Origin: Drosophila miranda
Lineage: Eukaryota > Arthropoda > Insecta > Diptera > Drosophilidae
Length of the DNA: 64,000 nt
Assembly (NCBI RefSeq): GCF_003369915.1
Contig: NC_046677.1
Location: forward strand, 7,006,001 to 7,070,000
Reading direction: 5' to 3'
Under the pieces are notes generated by a model. The model ran no database searches, was not told the DNA's origin, and was given only the letters and a program-made list of their open reading frames with translations. Made by a program: the position numbers and the translations under genes. Positions 1-12,100 of this stretch are shown piece by piece (the stretch's first letter is position 1; the number at the start of each line of letters is the position of its first letter).

Positions 1-2260
1 AAAAAAGAATTACACTTTCAAAACAAGTAGAGCGCGGTGTTTTCATGGTGAGTCAGCTGTTCGTTCACGTGCTTTACCTTGGCGCGTAAAAGGCGGCAGC
101 AGCAGCCAGGTGTGGTGGCGATGATTGCCATTGCTCCGGCTGGGCTGTGATTTTGTGCGATTATTGTTATTTTTGGAGCATTCTAAAACCAGTTTTTATC
201 ATTAGCCCTGCCAAATTATTATCCGGTATTATTCATGCAAAAACTTTCCAACTTTGGCCATCAATAATACTCTACTCGTGTTGCAGCTCTTCTGATAATA
301 GTTTGGGTCCGACCTAAGAAACTGTCCAAAACGAGCAACGAGTGTTGTGAAATTGCGTCCCAAAGAAATTGCCTGATGAATGAGTGAATGGAATGGAAGA
401 AAATGTTTCTCTTGGGGAAACCACCTTTGGGTATGGTCACTTGGGCGTGTATCTGTAGCTGTTTGTGTGGAATTGGAACTGTTTCTGAGGAGATAATAGC
501 TCTAAATATGTACATGCACAAGTATTTACTGCTTGGGTGCGCGATAACCCATGCTTGTTGAATAGGAAGTCGTACAACCGTGAATTTACTTGGGTCATAT
601 CCATATCACTCCAGATCCGAGAATCTCGCTTCTATTTACATATTTACAAATGTATCTTTGTGTAAGTCGAACAAGGTATAATTATACAAGTAGATTATCT
701 ATACCACAGGGGGTTCACCGCAAAAAATCCGGTTTAGCGAATATCTTTTGTATGTGTATCTTTCGTAAATTAGTCATACTGCCTATATACTTTTCTCTTT
801 TGCAAAGTTACATATGTGAAATACATACAGGTGACGTCATTGTTTGGCCCAAAGAGCGAGAGATACAAAACAACAACAGCTGACGCGGCGCTATGGAGAG
901 AGGTTAATATTGCAAAGTAGAGAGCAAGAGAGAGTTTGATATATTTATAAGTCCCACAGCAAAACCGTAGAACGCTGTATTTCCCATCCGTACGCCGGCT
1001 TCGGTTGGTGTTTGCTGCTAATAAGTAATTTAAACAAAATAAAGAGAGATGACACCCATCATTTACTGAAACTTTTGATGTTGGGATTTTCCAAATATTA
1101 AAGGCATCAACAAACTACAAAATATCTGTGGTTCTGCGGAAACTAAGTATTCTCAGGAATTCCCCAAACTGTCCCCAGCCCATGTACGTAATGTGTTGAC
1201 GTATGTATAACCATAGTCAAAGTGTAGAACCGTGTCCATTAGCGTACTAAAAGCGAATTTCGATAAAAACTAGCTTTTAAGGCACGAAGCGACAGTTATT
1301 AGAGACAATTAAAGTGTTAATATCTGAAAAAAAACCAAGATGAAATATATTATTTCAGAGATATATGGTATATCCATATGTACATTAATTAATTTGATTT
1401 TCGCATGGCTAAAGTTCAGCGACCAACACCTGAAATATCGCACTTCTAATTCATTCCATAGAACAATCAGATAATTCAGGGGCAAACCCTATTTGCGTGT
1501 ATTACTGTGTATATCACTTGTTCAATAAACCTGCAAAATGTTTTGTGGGTGTATGATATCATTAACGTTCAGCCATTGCTTTCTATGACGAAATACTTCG
1601 CTAGTCCAAGCTATATATTTATTTATGGATGTAAGATCTTTTCTATCTATACGTATTGAAAAATGTTATATATGTACATTGGCCAGTATGTATGTACATA
1701 CATACTCGTATATATAAATCCATACGTACATGATAACATTATAGTTGGCTGGCCCAACCTTTTGATGTTCAAGCTGCGATTGCCGGCGTTTTTTCTGTAT
1801 ATTGTTATTATTATTTCTGGTTTTGTTTGTTTGTCTGTTCTGACTTATCATCGATTTGCTAATAGATTTGTATGTACTGTACAAAATACATTTGCAGTCC
1901 TTGTACATTATGTACATATGTACATCTAGGCACTCACACAAGCATACATTTATTTGCTTATAATTTTTATCAGTATTTATTTTTGTATGACTCGCGCCAC
2001 TGTCGACGTCGGCGTCGCCAGGCCCGGCTTTGAATCTTTGTTGTTGGTTGTTGGTGTCGTCGATGCTATAACAAATCTGTGAGGCTTCCCACTGAACCAG
2101 TCTCAGCTCAGCTCTGAGACCCGTCGGTTGTATCCGCGCTTGCAATATCTGTTCACAATAATCGAAAACCCCCAGCACCCCCGTTCAAAGTGTTTCCCCT
2201 TTTGTAATTTTATTTTTATTTTGCTCCTCCTTGTCCCCTTTCGGCCGCCACACACACAAA
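1..2260. other. Upstream region of TEP gene A, no gene recognised
   Basis: No convincing coding exon is visible on either strand. The stretch is AT-rich with scattered TATATGTACATA-type microsatellite sequence. Around 850-960 there is a GAGAG-rich segment followed by a TATATTTATAAG string that could be a promoter, but no downstream exon could be tied to it. A cluster of kappaB-like and STAT-like motifs lies at 1083-1165 (listed separately). The 5'UTR of the TEP gene probably lies in the last ~150 bp before 2261. Confidence 0.5.
1083..1165. promoter_or_regulatory. Putative immune enhancer cluster (kappaB-like and STAT-like motifs)
   Basis: Seen: GGGATTTTCC at 1083-1092 and GGAATTCCCC at 1156-1165 (GGGGAATTCC on the minus strand). 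Both fit the Rel/NF-kappaB consensus GGGRNNYYCC. Between and overlapping them are two TTC-N4-GAA sequences, TTCTGCGGAA at 1132-1141 and TTCTCAGGAA at 1150-1159, the 4-nt-spacer variant of the STAT92E site. Known: Drosophila Tep genes respond to JAK/STAT and Toll signalling. Inference: this 83-bp cluster, about 1.1 kb upstream of the TEP A start codon, may be an infection-responsive enhancer. Confidence 0.35.
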
Positions 2261-5200
2261 ATGCTTCGCGCAGACGCCTTTGCTGTCACCGTCTGTGCGA
2301 CTCTCGCGCTGCTGCAGATGATGGAACCGGTAAAATGCGAGGGGTAAGTCCATTCCATTTTCGGTAGATATGGCCAATGAGATCGGTCAAAAAAAGTTAT
2401 AATTTAATGAATATGTATATGGGCAGGTAGGGCATCGCAGCATTTAATTAGGCTTCAAGGTAATTAAGTATATGGTGTGTTTTCTATGTTCATATATACA
2501 TACATACATATGTACTAATATATGCACATATGTATATATATTTATTTAGTACCTGGTTCGCTGTTAGTTATTATTACGAGTGCAAAGTAGTATATTTGTT
2601 GATTTATAGCCATTTTGCCCTTGAATGATTAAAAGGACAATGTTCTAATTTGAATTGTGTATCAAATAAAAAAATTGCCTATATTTTGTCGATCAATAAT
2701 AAGAAATAGGTGATGGCATAATATTTATATATGTATATGCACATACTCGTATATCATCCATCGGCTCTCTACAATGTTTTTTTTCGATCAAACTTGTGCT
2801 GCTAATTGAGTTTTTTAGTAAACCACATTTTATATATTGCTCACACATCGCATCTTTTGTTTGGTTTATTGTGGTTTTTGTTGATTACAACTCATTAATC
2901 ACTGACACGATCATGTTGCTCTATCGAGACAAGCTGGATAATTACTAATAATTAGAAACGAATATAAAGGCTAAATACGAAATGCGATATTAAGTTGAGA
3001 AGTTGTAATAACCTACTGCCATTCAAGCTTGAATGTTAAAACTAATCAAAACCCAAACAACGGAGAAGCTCTCCTGGGGGCCAGTTCGTTTTACGGGTTT
3101 GTAAGTGCTAAAAAAATAACAAAAAGTTCGTAAACAAATTGTTCGTTATATAATCATAAAGCCATCCGGTTTTTGAGATTTTGGATTCTGATTCAGCGTA
3201 GAATCAGGTTTTTGGAACATTTACCGTTATCTCCAGTATTCTAATGAAATTCATGTATAAATACATATACTTTATTCATATACGACAAAAAAACCCATCT
3301 CGGTATTTGATGATTACCTTCGGGGAATTGATAATCCTGAGGTTAATGGAAGGGCTAATCAAAAATTTGTGTTATTTAAGAAAAAGCGTAGTTCACGGCT
3401 CCATCATAAACATTAAATTCTGAGATCAACTTTTGTGATTTACCAATAGAAACATAATTAACGATTCTGTTCTTCGATTACAGTAAATACACCATTGTTG
3501 GCCCCGGAACCATACATTCTCATCGCGACTACAATGTGGCCGTTGCCGTTCATCAAACCAAGGAGCCGGTGACCCTCAAAATTGGCATCACAGGACCCTC
3601 ATTCAATGAGACCCAAACGGTGGAACTGGCCAAGTCAGATGAGTTCAAGCAGATCACCTTCAAGCTGCCGCCTCTGGAGACGGGGGATTACAATCTAACC
3701 GCCGAGGGCATATCGGGGCTGAAATTTGTCAATACAACGAAGCTTAACTATGATGACTTCAGGCCGTACATTAAGATACAAACCGATAAGGGGAAGTACA
3801 AGCCCGGCGATACGATCAACTATCGCGTCATCTTCCTGGATGAGAACCTGCGACCGGACACAGCTGAGGACGGGGTCGTTGTCTGGTTCGAAGACTCCAA
3901 GCGCAACCGCATTAAGCAGGAGAAGCACATCAAGACCACCAGTGGAGTGTACACCGGGAAGTTCGAGCTCTCCGAGTTTGCCACGCTCGGCACGTGGACT
4001 CTACTGGTTCATAATGGCGAAAATCAGCAGGGACGCTCATTTTATCCAGGCGGACGACACTTTGGCCACTTTCGTTCCGATGAACGTGTCTCCTTCGAGG
4101 TGGAGAAATATGTCCTGCCCAAATACACCATCAAAATGGATGCCACCCAGCAAGTGTCAGTCAGAGATGGTGATATAAACATAGTGCTGAAGGCCAAGTA
4201 TGTAAATGTTTCTACTCCGAGAATATTCTCGTAAATAATTGTTGTACTTCTTGTCTTGGTGTAGCTATACCTATGGCAAGCCCGTCAATGGCAAGGTTTT
4301 GGTCAATGTTCACATGGATGAGACCAGTGTGTGGGAGAATGTCGATGGCAAAACCGTGCGCAATGACTTCCCCGGCCACTCGCTGATTGCCACCGCGGAC
4401 ATGGTCAATGGCAAAGCCAAGTTTGATCTGAATCTTAAGGAGTTCGCTAGTTATTTGCCACACAAAACGTCATCGGCATATGCCCAGATTACGGCAACTC
4501 TCGAGGAGAACTTTACGGGCGTGAAACTCAACGAAACTGGTGGTGTTCAACTGTATCCGTATCGCTATGAGATGTCTTGCCCGGACTTTTCGTCTTGCTA
4601 TTCGTTCAAGCCCGATAAGGAGCAGGAGCTTGTCTTCAAGATAACGCTGGTCGATGGCTCTCTGCTGACAGACACCAAGTCGGTTGTCAAGGTGGGTACA
4701 GTTTAAAGTCATCTTTTATTTCTGGCAAATCCAGCTTATTCTACTTGCAGGCAAAGTTCACCGAAGGAATACGGCATACCTATGGCTTCTATCACTATGG
4801 CAGTGAGGAAAAGCAGCCAGAATTGCCTGAGATTGAGAAGAAAACGTTCGAGTTCGAGAGTCATTTGAATGAGTCTAGTCTGGTGCCTTTTAAGGTCACT
4901 CTTCCCGATCTGCCGGACATGGAAAACTATACGCGCTACTATAGCATTGAGCTGGAATATGCGGACGAGAAGCGGGAGCTTTACACCACCTATCCCTATA
5001 GGGAGCCGAAGAAAATCGACACGACCGACCCCAGCGAGGAGGAAAAGGAGAAGGAATGGTTTAGGGCCGAAGTGAAGAGACCGAAGGACACCTGGAAGTA
5101 CGTGGGATAATTATCATACTAACTAATGTCCTAACCTGTCCCTTTTTTACAGCCTGAAGATAGGCCAGGAGTACCAGGTAACCTTGAACTCCAGTCGTCC

Positions 5201-8200
5201 ACTCAAGTACTTTTTCTACAACATCATTGGTCGCGGCAATGTCCTGAACACTGAGCGAGTGGATCTGGCCGAACCCCAGAAGGTCTACAACATCACACTA
5301 AAACCCACATTCTTGACCGCGCCCCATGGTCGCATCTATGTGTATTACGTGGATGAATCGGGCGAATTCCGCTATGCCGAGGACACCTTTAGCGTCGAGG
5401 TTGAACTGCAAAACAAGATTGAGATCACGGCCCCGGAGGAAGTGAAGCCAGGTGCCGATGTTGAGCTGGAAATAAAGACACCGCCCAAGTCTTTTGTTGG
5501 CCTTCTGGCTGTGGATCAGAGCGTTCTGCTCTTGGGCGGTAATAACGATCTGGACAAGGATTCGTTCAACTGGCGCTTAGGCGGCTATGACACGTCCACA
5601 CCTTGGCAAGGTGGCTATTCCTACTATCCCGGCGAACGCAGCGGTGTTGTGACCATGACCAATGCCTATTTCTTCTATAATCGCACCGCTCCTATTAGCT
5701 ATCCACGTAAGTAGTTTCTACATAACATCAGTGCTTACGTTTATTCTTACAAACATATTATCATCGACAGAAACTTTTGGTTTTGGTGGTGGAACCGTTT
5801 CGGCCATGCGGAAGACTGCTATCGCGCAAGACGCTCCTGTCTACCATACAACAACCGCAGCATTGGGTGCTGTTCCAACTGCAGGATTTTCTGCAGAATC
5901 CGGTGCCGCTGCTGCTGCACCAGTGGTCCGTAAGAACTTTGCAGAAACTTGGATTTTCGCAGATATTGAAAACACAGAGACAGAGATCTTCAAGTGGGTG
6001 AAGACCATACCCGACACAATCACCAATTGGGTGGTCACTGGATTCTCCCTGAACACAGAGAAGGGACTAGGTGTGACCGACCATAAGGTGAACATTAAGA
6101 CGTTCCAGCCCTTCTTCGTCTCCATCCGTTTGCCTTACTCGGTGAAACGTGGCGAGCTCATTAATGTCCCAGCCTTGGTCTTCAACTATTTGCCCAAGAA
6201 TCTGGATGTGGAGCTGACGTTAGACAATCAAGATGATGAATTCGAATTCGTCGATGCCTCCAATGAGGTTATTGGCGATCAGAAGCGTACTCAGGTCATC
6301 CGTGTGGGAGCCAATGAGGCAGCCGGTGCATCATTCCTGATTCGTCCGAAGGTCATTGGCAATATTCTGCTAAAGTTTTCAGCCATCTCTCCTTTGGCTG
6401 GCGATGCTGTCCACAAGTCGCTTAAGGTAATCCCAGAAGGAATTACAAAATATCAGAATCGAGCCTTCTTCGTCAATCTCAAGGATGTTGGAGAGTATAA
6501 AAACACCTTTGAACTGGAAGTGCCGGAGGACATAGTTCCAGATTCGCAGCGAGTGGAATTCGGACTTGTAGGCGATCTGCTCGGCCCAGTGATCAAAAAC
6601 CTAGAGAATCTCCTGAGATTGCCCAGCGGCTGTGGCGAGCAGACTATGTCTAAATTGGTTCCCAACTATTTAGTAAGAGACTACCTGAAGAGCATCAAGA
6701 AACTAACTCCTGCCATTGAAACACGCATCAAGAGAAACTTACAAGAAGGCTATCAGAATATGCTGCACTATCGTCACGATGATGGGAGCTTTAGTTCCTT
6801 CGGCCCTGGCAAATGGAGAGAGGAAGATCCTGACCGCAAGGGCTCTACCTGGCTGACATCCTATGTCTTGCGCTCCTTCAGTAAAATCAAAGACATCATT
6901 GATTTGGATGAAAAAGGCTTGGAAAGTGGTTATGAATTCCTGCTGAGCCGTCAGGCAGAGAATGGCAGCTTCACCGACGCAGGAGAATACTTCTACGGAT
7001 CGCAGCGCTCTTCACTGACTCTTACAGCCAACGCCCTGCTGGCACTACTCGAGCAGGACAAGAAGAACCAGACAGCCATAGACAAGGCCGTGGCCTATCT
7101 GAGTGCCAACACAGAGGAGTCTGAGGAATTGCTGCCCAAATCTATAGCCGTCTATGCATTGCAAAAATCAAAGGCTCCAGACGCCGCTAAACATGTGGCA
7201 AGCCTCAAGGCCCTAGCACAGCAGGAAGACGACCGCACATGGTGGACGGAGGACACAGAGAAGCTGCGGGCTTCCAGGGGCTGCCGCCGTTGGTGGTGTT
7301 GGGTGTGGAGCCACGACGTGGAGATCACTTCCTATGCGCTCCTCACACTGTTGGAAACAGAGCAGGAGACACCGGACTCGGTTTTGAACACTATCCGCTG
7401 GCTAGTGGCGCAGCGCAATAGTTTTGGAGGGTTTGCCTCCAGCCAGGACACAGTTGTAGGTCTGCAAGCCCTGATCAAGTTCGCTGAGAAGTCGGGCTAT
7501 GAAGCAGCCAAGTGGGAGGTGAGTGTCTCTAACAAGGGAAAGCGAGAGAAGACCGAGAAACTGAGCGCCACGGAGGAAAACGATCTGGTGCTGCAGACTG
7601 TCGAGTTTCCACAGGGTACCCAGTCGCTGGAGTTCGATGCTAAGGGCACAGGAGCAGCTCTGATTCAGATTAGCTATCAATACAATGTGGTAGAGAAGGA
7701 AACAAAGCCCAGCTTTAAGATACAAACAATTGTCAAGCCAGAATCCTCGCCAGCCAAGCTGGAACTGAGCGTGTGTGTGGAGTACGTGGAGGAGGGCAAA
7801 GCGAAGGCCTCCAACATGGCCATACTAGAGGTATCCTTGCCGTCTGGGTATACCGCCGATGAAGATAGCTTCAAGGACATAAAAGACATTGAGCGTGTCA
7901 GGGTAAGTAGTTCGTCATTTATTCCATTCTGATAGATCGCCTGTAACCTAAATTGTTTCGTTCCTTTTGCAGTTGGTGGAAACCAAAAACGGCGATTCTG
8001 TGATTGTTGTCTACTTCGAGAATCTGCTGAGGGGTGAACTCAAATGCATACCCTTCGACGCTTTTAGAACCCATGCGGTGGCCAACCAGAAACCCGCTCC
8101 CGTTGTCCTCTACGACTATTATGATACGAACAAGAAGGCCACCGAATATTATCAAATAGAATCGAAGCTCTGCGACATTTGCGAAGACTCTGAGTGCAAG

Positions 8201-8212
8201 AGCAAGTGTTAA
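2261..8212 (+). CDS. Thioester-containing protein (TEP), copy A
   Basis: Secreted complement-like factor of the alpha-2-macroglobulin/C3 family; insect TEPs opsonise microbes in haemolymph. Seven coding exons with consistent GT-AG phases: 2261-2343, 3484-4197, 4265-4691, 4751-5097, 5153-5706, 5771-7902, 7973-8212. The sum is 4497 nt, or 1498 aa. Exon 1 encodes the signal peptide and ends just before GKYTIVGPG. Macroglobulin-type beta domains follow (KGKYKPGDTINYRVIFLDE). The canonical thioester motif GCGEQ lies at residues 995-999 (6628-6642), within the alpha-helical thioester domain. A receptor-binding-like domain comes next, and the protein ends in the insect-TEP Cys cluster (CDICEDSECKSKC). 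AATAAA overlaps at 8253-8262. The 3' 1.9 kb is nearly identical to copy B, downstream. The orthologous Drosophila Tep number cannot be told from sequence alone. Confidence 0.93.
6289..8200 (+). repeat. Gene-conversion segment, TEP copy A member
   Basis: These 1912 bp align without any indel to 12043-13954 (constant offset 5754). They cover most of the last long exon, the last intron and nearly all of the final exon. By eye only about six or seven single-base differences occur outside two short divergent islands (6638-6654 and about 6868-6935). Flanking coding sequence on the 5' side is far more diverged. Confidence 0.9.
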
Positions 8213-8252
8213 GCTATCTAAACCAAAATTACTGATTACTTTTTCCGTCACT

Positions 8253-8262
8253 AATAAATAAA
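8253..8262 (+). terminator. Polyadenylation signal of TEP copy A
   Basis: Two overlapping AATAAA hexamers lie about 40 nt after the stop codon at 8210-8212. No comparable hexamer was seen after the stop of copy B. Confidence 0.7.
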
Positions 8263-8399
8263 AAGTGCAATAATGTGATTATATGGGAGACGTTTACTTT
8301 CTGTTTGGTAATTAATTTCTAACCAGTTCATGTATAAAGTTCTAAATGTCTGCATTCCTCTTTTGTTTTTACCAACATATTTTCCTCAATTTAAATAAA

Positions 8400-9176
8400 A
8401 ATTATATAGAGTACAGCAAATACAGAGTGTCGGGTTAAGGGACAGTTGATAGACGGAATGCATGCGCTTATTTATACATTATTTTGTATACTGTGTACTC
8501 GAAGAGTACTCGAATCCATCAGGTATACATTTCTGTGTGTTTGTCCGTCCGTCCATCTTGTTGGATGCCCAATTCTCAGAGACTATAAAAGTTAGAGTAA
8601 CAAAATGTGCAGTGGCGCTCCCTTGCGGAGTGAGCGAGATTTGTCATTAAGTGGAAAGAGGATAGACGCAGTGCAGGACTATTGTATAAGCAACATTAAT
8701 CATAATTATTGCACTTCGATACACGAAGATCTTTTCGACCGACCAACTGGTTTCTACTGGCTTGCTTTTAATGAAGTTATGTACTTTGGTTGATCTTCTT
8801 TCGTAAATCCTGTGGGGGGGCATAGTTGAAAATGTTGAGATCTCTTTCCATAGAGTCCAGGGAATCCGCATAGATTTTGTTCCATGTTTCCTGACTTGCA
8901 GAATTCTTTCCGATCTGTGTCCTTGCATGAATGCAAGCTAGAAAGAGCTAGAAATTACTGCATTTGTATATGTATTCTTCCTCTTTATAAACAAGAAGAA
9001 CAGGAACGACTGGTTCAAGTAAATGCAACAGGATGGTATGGTCGATTCATTGATGATCGTGAGACGACGTACCAGTCACAGCTATGCTGCAAGTGTCATC
9101 GGTTGCCGGGTTTTTATACAATTTAAAGCATAACTAAAGAGACACATATACATATTATATATTTGATTATGTTTTA
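8400..9176. other. Intergenic region between the TEP copies, with a DINE-1 remnant
   Basis: No coding gene. The part around 8490-8640 keeps recognisable DINE-1 (INE-1 Helitron) features: a short run of GTCC/GTCY repeats near 8540-8555, then the segment CTCAGAGACTATAAAAG at about 8575, which matches internal segments of the fuller element at 19.9-21.2 kb. The rest, 8640-9176, has no recognisable structure. The promoter of TEP copy B must lie here. Confidence 0.5.
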
Positions 9177-12100
9177 ATGAAAATGCTGTTGACGGACTCA
9201 TTTACTGTGGCCGTTGGTGCAATTTTGACGCTGCTGCATGTGGTCGGACAAGTAACAGCCGAAGTGTAAGTCCTACAAAACTATGAATTCTCCACACAAC
9301 TCTTTCCCTATCACTCCACACACACTGTCTTTGGTCGCTTGGGCATGACGCTTCAGATGCAATGACTTAGTCTTGTATCGTATTTGGTTTTAGTTAAAGC
9401 CAGCTATAACTAATAGTTCTCTTGAATGATTCTTTTGGCAGCAAATACACCGTTGTTGGCCCTGGCAGCATTAAATCTTACCGCGACTACAATGTGGCCA
9501 TTGCAGTGCACTATACTAAGGAACCGGTAACTGTGAAGATCGGGATTACTGGACCATCACATAATGAGACCCGAACTGTCGAGTTCACCAAGTCTAACGT
9601 CTTCAAGCAGCTCTCCTTTGAATTACCCCTCCTACAGCCAGGTGACTACGATCTGACGGCTGAGGGCGTATCGGGCTTGGTGTTTAATGATTCAGTGCGT
9701 CTAAATTGGGACTCACCAAATCCAATGTTATTTCTCCACATTGATAAGTTTGAATACATACCCGGCGATACTGTCAATTATCGCGTTATGATCTTGGATG
9801 AACAGCTGCGACCGAATCTTAACGCCGAGGACATTGTAGTCTGTCTGAGGGATCCAAAGGATTTTTACATCGATAAAGCTAGGCCAGCAAGGACGACAAC
9901 CGGGGTACATACGGGAAAATTCCATCTATCCAAGCTTGCCAGTCTGGGCGAATGGACAATTGATTTCGAGGACACCGACGGGGAACCATATAGATCCGAT
10001 GTCTACACATTCACCTTCTTTAACGTGGAGCGGTATGTTGAGCCCAAGTACTTAGTGAGGATAGATGCTCCGAAGCTCGTATCCGTCAAGGATGGTGTTA
10101 TGCAGATATTTGTATTAGCTAAGTGAGTACTGTCTACTATCTACTTGGTGGGACTTCGGGTCTCTTGATCCTATGCTTTTCCTTCTCCTCTTTCAAGGTA
10201 CAGCTACGGCACTCGTGTAGAGGGAAAGGTCGTAGTAAATATTGAACTATTTTCGGAGGAAAGTGAGAAAAAACTTACCAATCACACAGTAATAGTAGCG
10301 CAAGATATGGTCAAAGGAAAGGCCACGTTTGTGATTAACCTTAATCAGTTTGCCAGTTGGGTAACCAAACAAAATTCCAAGTATTTGGTTGCAATTAACG
10401 CAACGGTGGAGGACCATCTTACGCGAAAAAAGATCACAGAAACTGGAGAGCTAAAATTAGTTCTTAATCGCCATCTGGTATCCTGTGTGGATATGCATGA
10501 GTGTTATACATATTCGAAAGATAAGGAAAAGGAGGTGATCATCAGCATAACCAAATTAGACGGCACCCTTCTAACTGACACTGATTCAGTGGTGAAGGTA
10601 TGTACTTAGGACCAATAGCTAGCATTGATCTGGAGCTAATTTGATTTTTCTTTACAGCTCAAGTATTCAGAGGGAAAACAGGACTTTTTCGGTGTCTATA
10701 ACCGTCTGTCCGAGAACAAAAACAGAACCTTCATCTTCGATGGCCATTTAAATACGTCTGGCCTGGTTGTTTTTAAGGTAACTCTACCTGGGTTTCCAAA
10801 TAAGATGCGTTTTTGGCCCTATGACCTTACTTTGTTATATGCCGGTGAACAGTATGAACTCAGGCAAGCGTTTCCAGTTAACTTATGGGGCGGTGGGTTT
10901 AAACTGGGGAAAAATATTGCGTGGAGAAAGACACAACGGTTCTCCCTTTATGTACATGGACCCAGGGACAGCAAAGGGTCGTTTGAGGGTCTGCGAGTCG
11001 GAGATGAGTTCGAGGTGACACTAAGCTCCATTATCCCTTTTAAATACTACATATACACAATTATTGGCCGCGGAAACATCCTGCACACCAAACGCATTGA
11101 GCTCGAGCAGCCCAAAACGGCGCATAACTTCACCGTGAAAACCACTTTCCTGAACGCCCCCAGAGTATATATATACGCATACTACATAAGCGAAGACGGT
11201 GTTTTATATTACACTGAGACAAACTACCTGGTACTTTTGTGTTTTTCAAACGAACTTGTCATTTCTGCGCCATTGGCTGGCAAACCCGGAGACAAAGTCG
11301 ATGTGGAAATCACTACGGAGCCCACCTCCTTCGTTGGTCTCTTTGCTGTTGATGAGAGGTTGATTCAAAGTAATAAAATACGTAATGAAATGCCACATAG
11401 CGATCTAGATTGGCGCTTGGACCAATTTAGTTCGAGAACGTACTGTCACTGCCCCGGATCAAGTTCTGGCTTGGTCACTATGACCAATGCCAATTTTTCG
11501 TCAAAAAACGGTTATCGAGCCATCAATTCAGGTTAATATTTATTCACTCGCGGTAAAGTTCCCAACAATAATAATAATCATATATTTTTTCTAACATTTA
11601 CTTATCAGACAGCACCTATCCCACGAACACTTCAGGACCCCCTGCCTCTGGTATACCAAAAAGAACCTTTAATGCATTCGGTTTTTCTTGGAGCTCTGCA
11701 GAGTCTTGGTTCTTTACGGACATTGAAAGAACGGAGACGGCTGTCTCAAAGTTGAGCTGTACGCTGCCGGACGCATTGGGCAGATGGGTAATAAATGGCT
11801 TTTCCCTACATCCCGAGAAGGGACTGGGTGTCCCCCCAAATAGCAAAATGACAGTGATCTCGACATCTATCCCGTATTTCATCTCCATACGCCTGCCCCA
11901 CTCAATGAAACGTGGAGAATGGATCAGGGTGCCAGTGATCGTCGACAACTATGCTCCCCAAGAGTTCGATATGGAGGTCACACTGGACAATCCAGATGCG
12001 AAATTCGATTTCGCAGAAGCATCCAATCAAGGACAGAATCTCACTCAGGTCATCCGTGTGGGAGCCAATGAGGCAGCCGGTGCATCATTCCTGATTCGTC

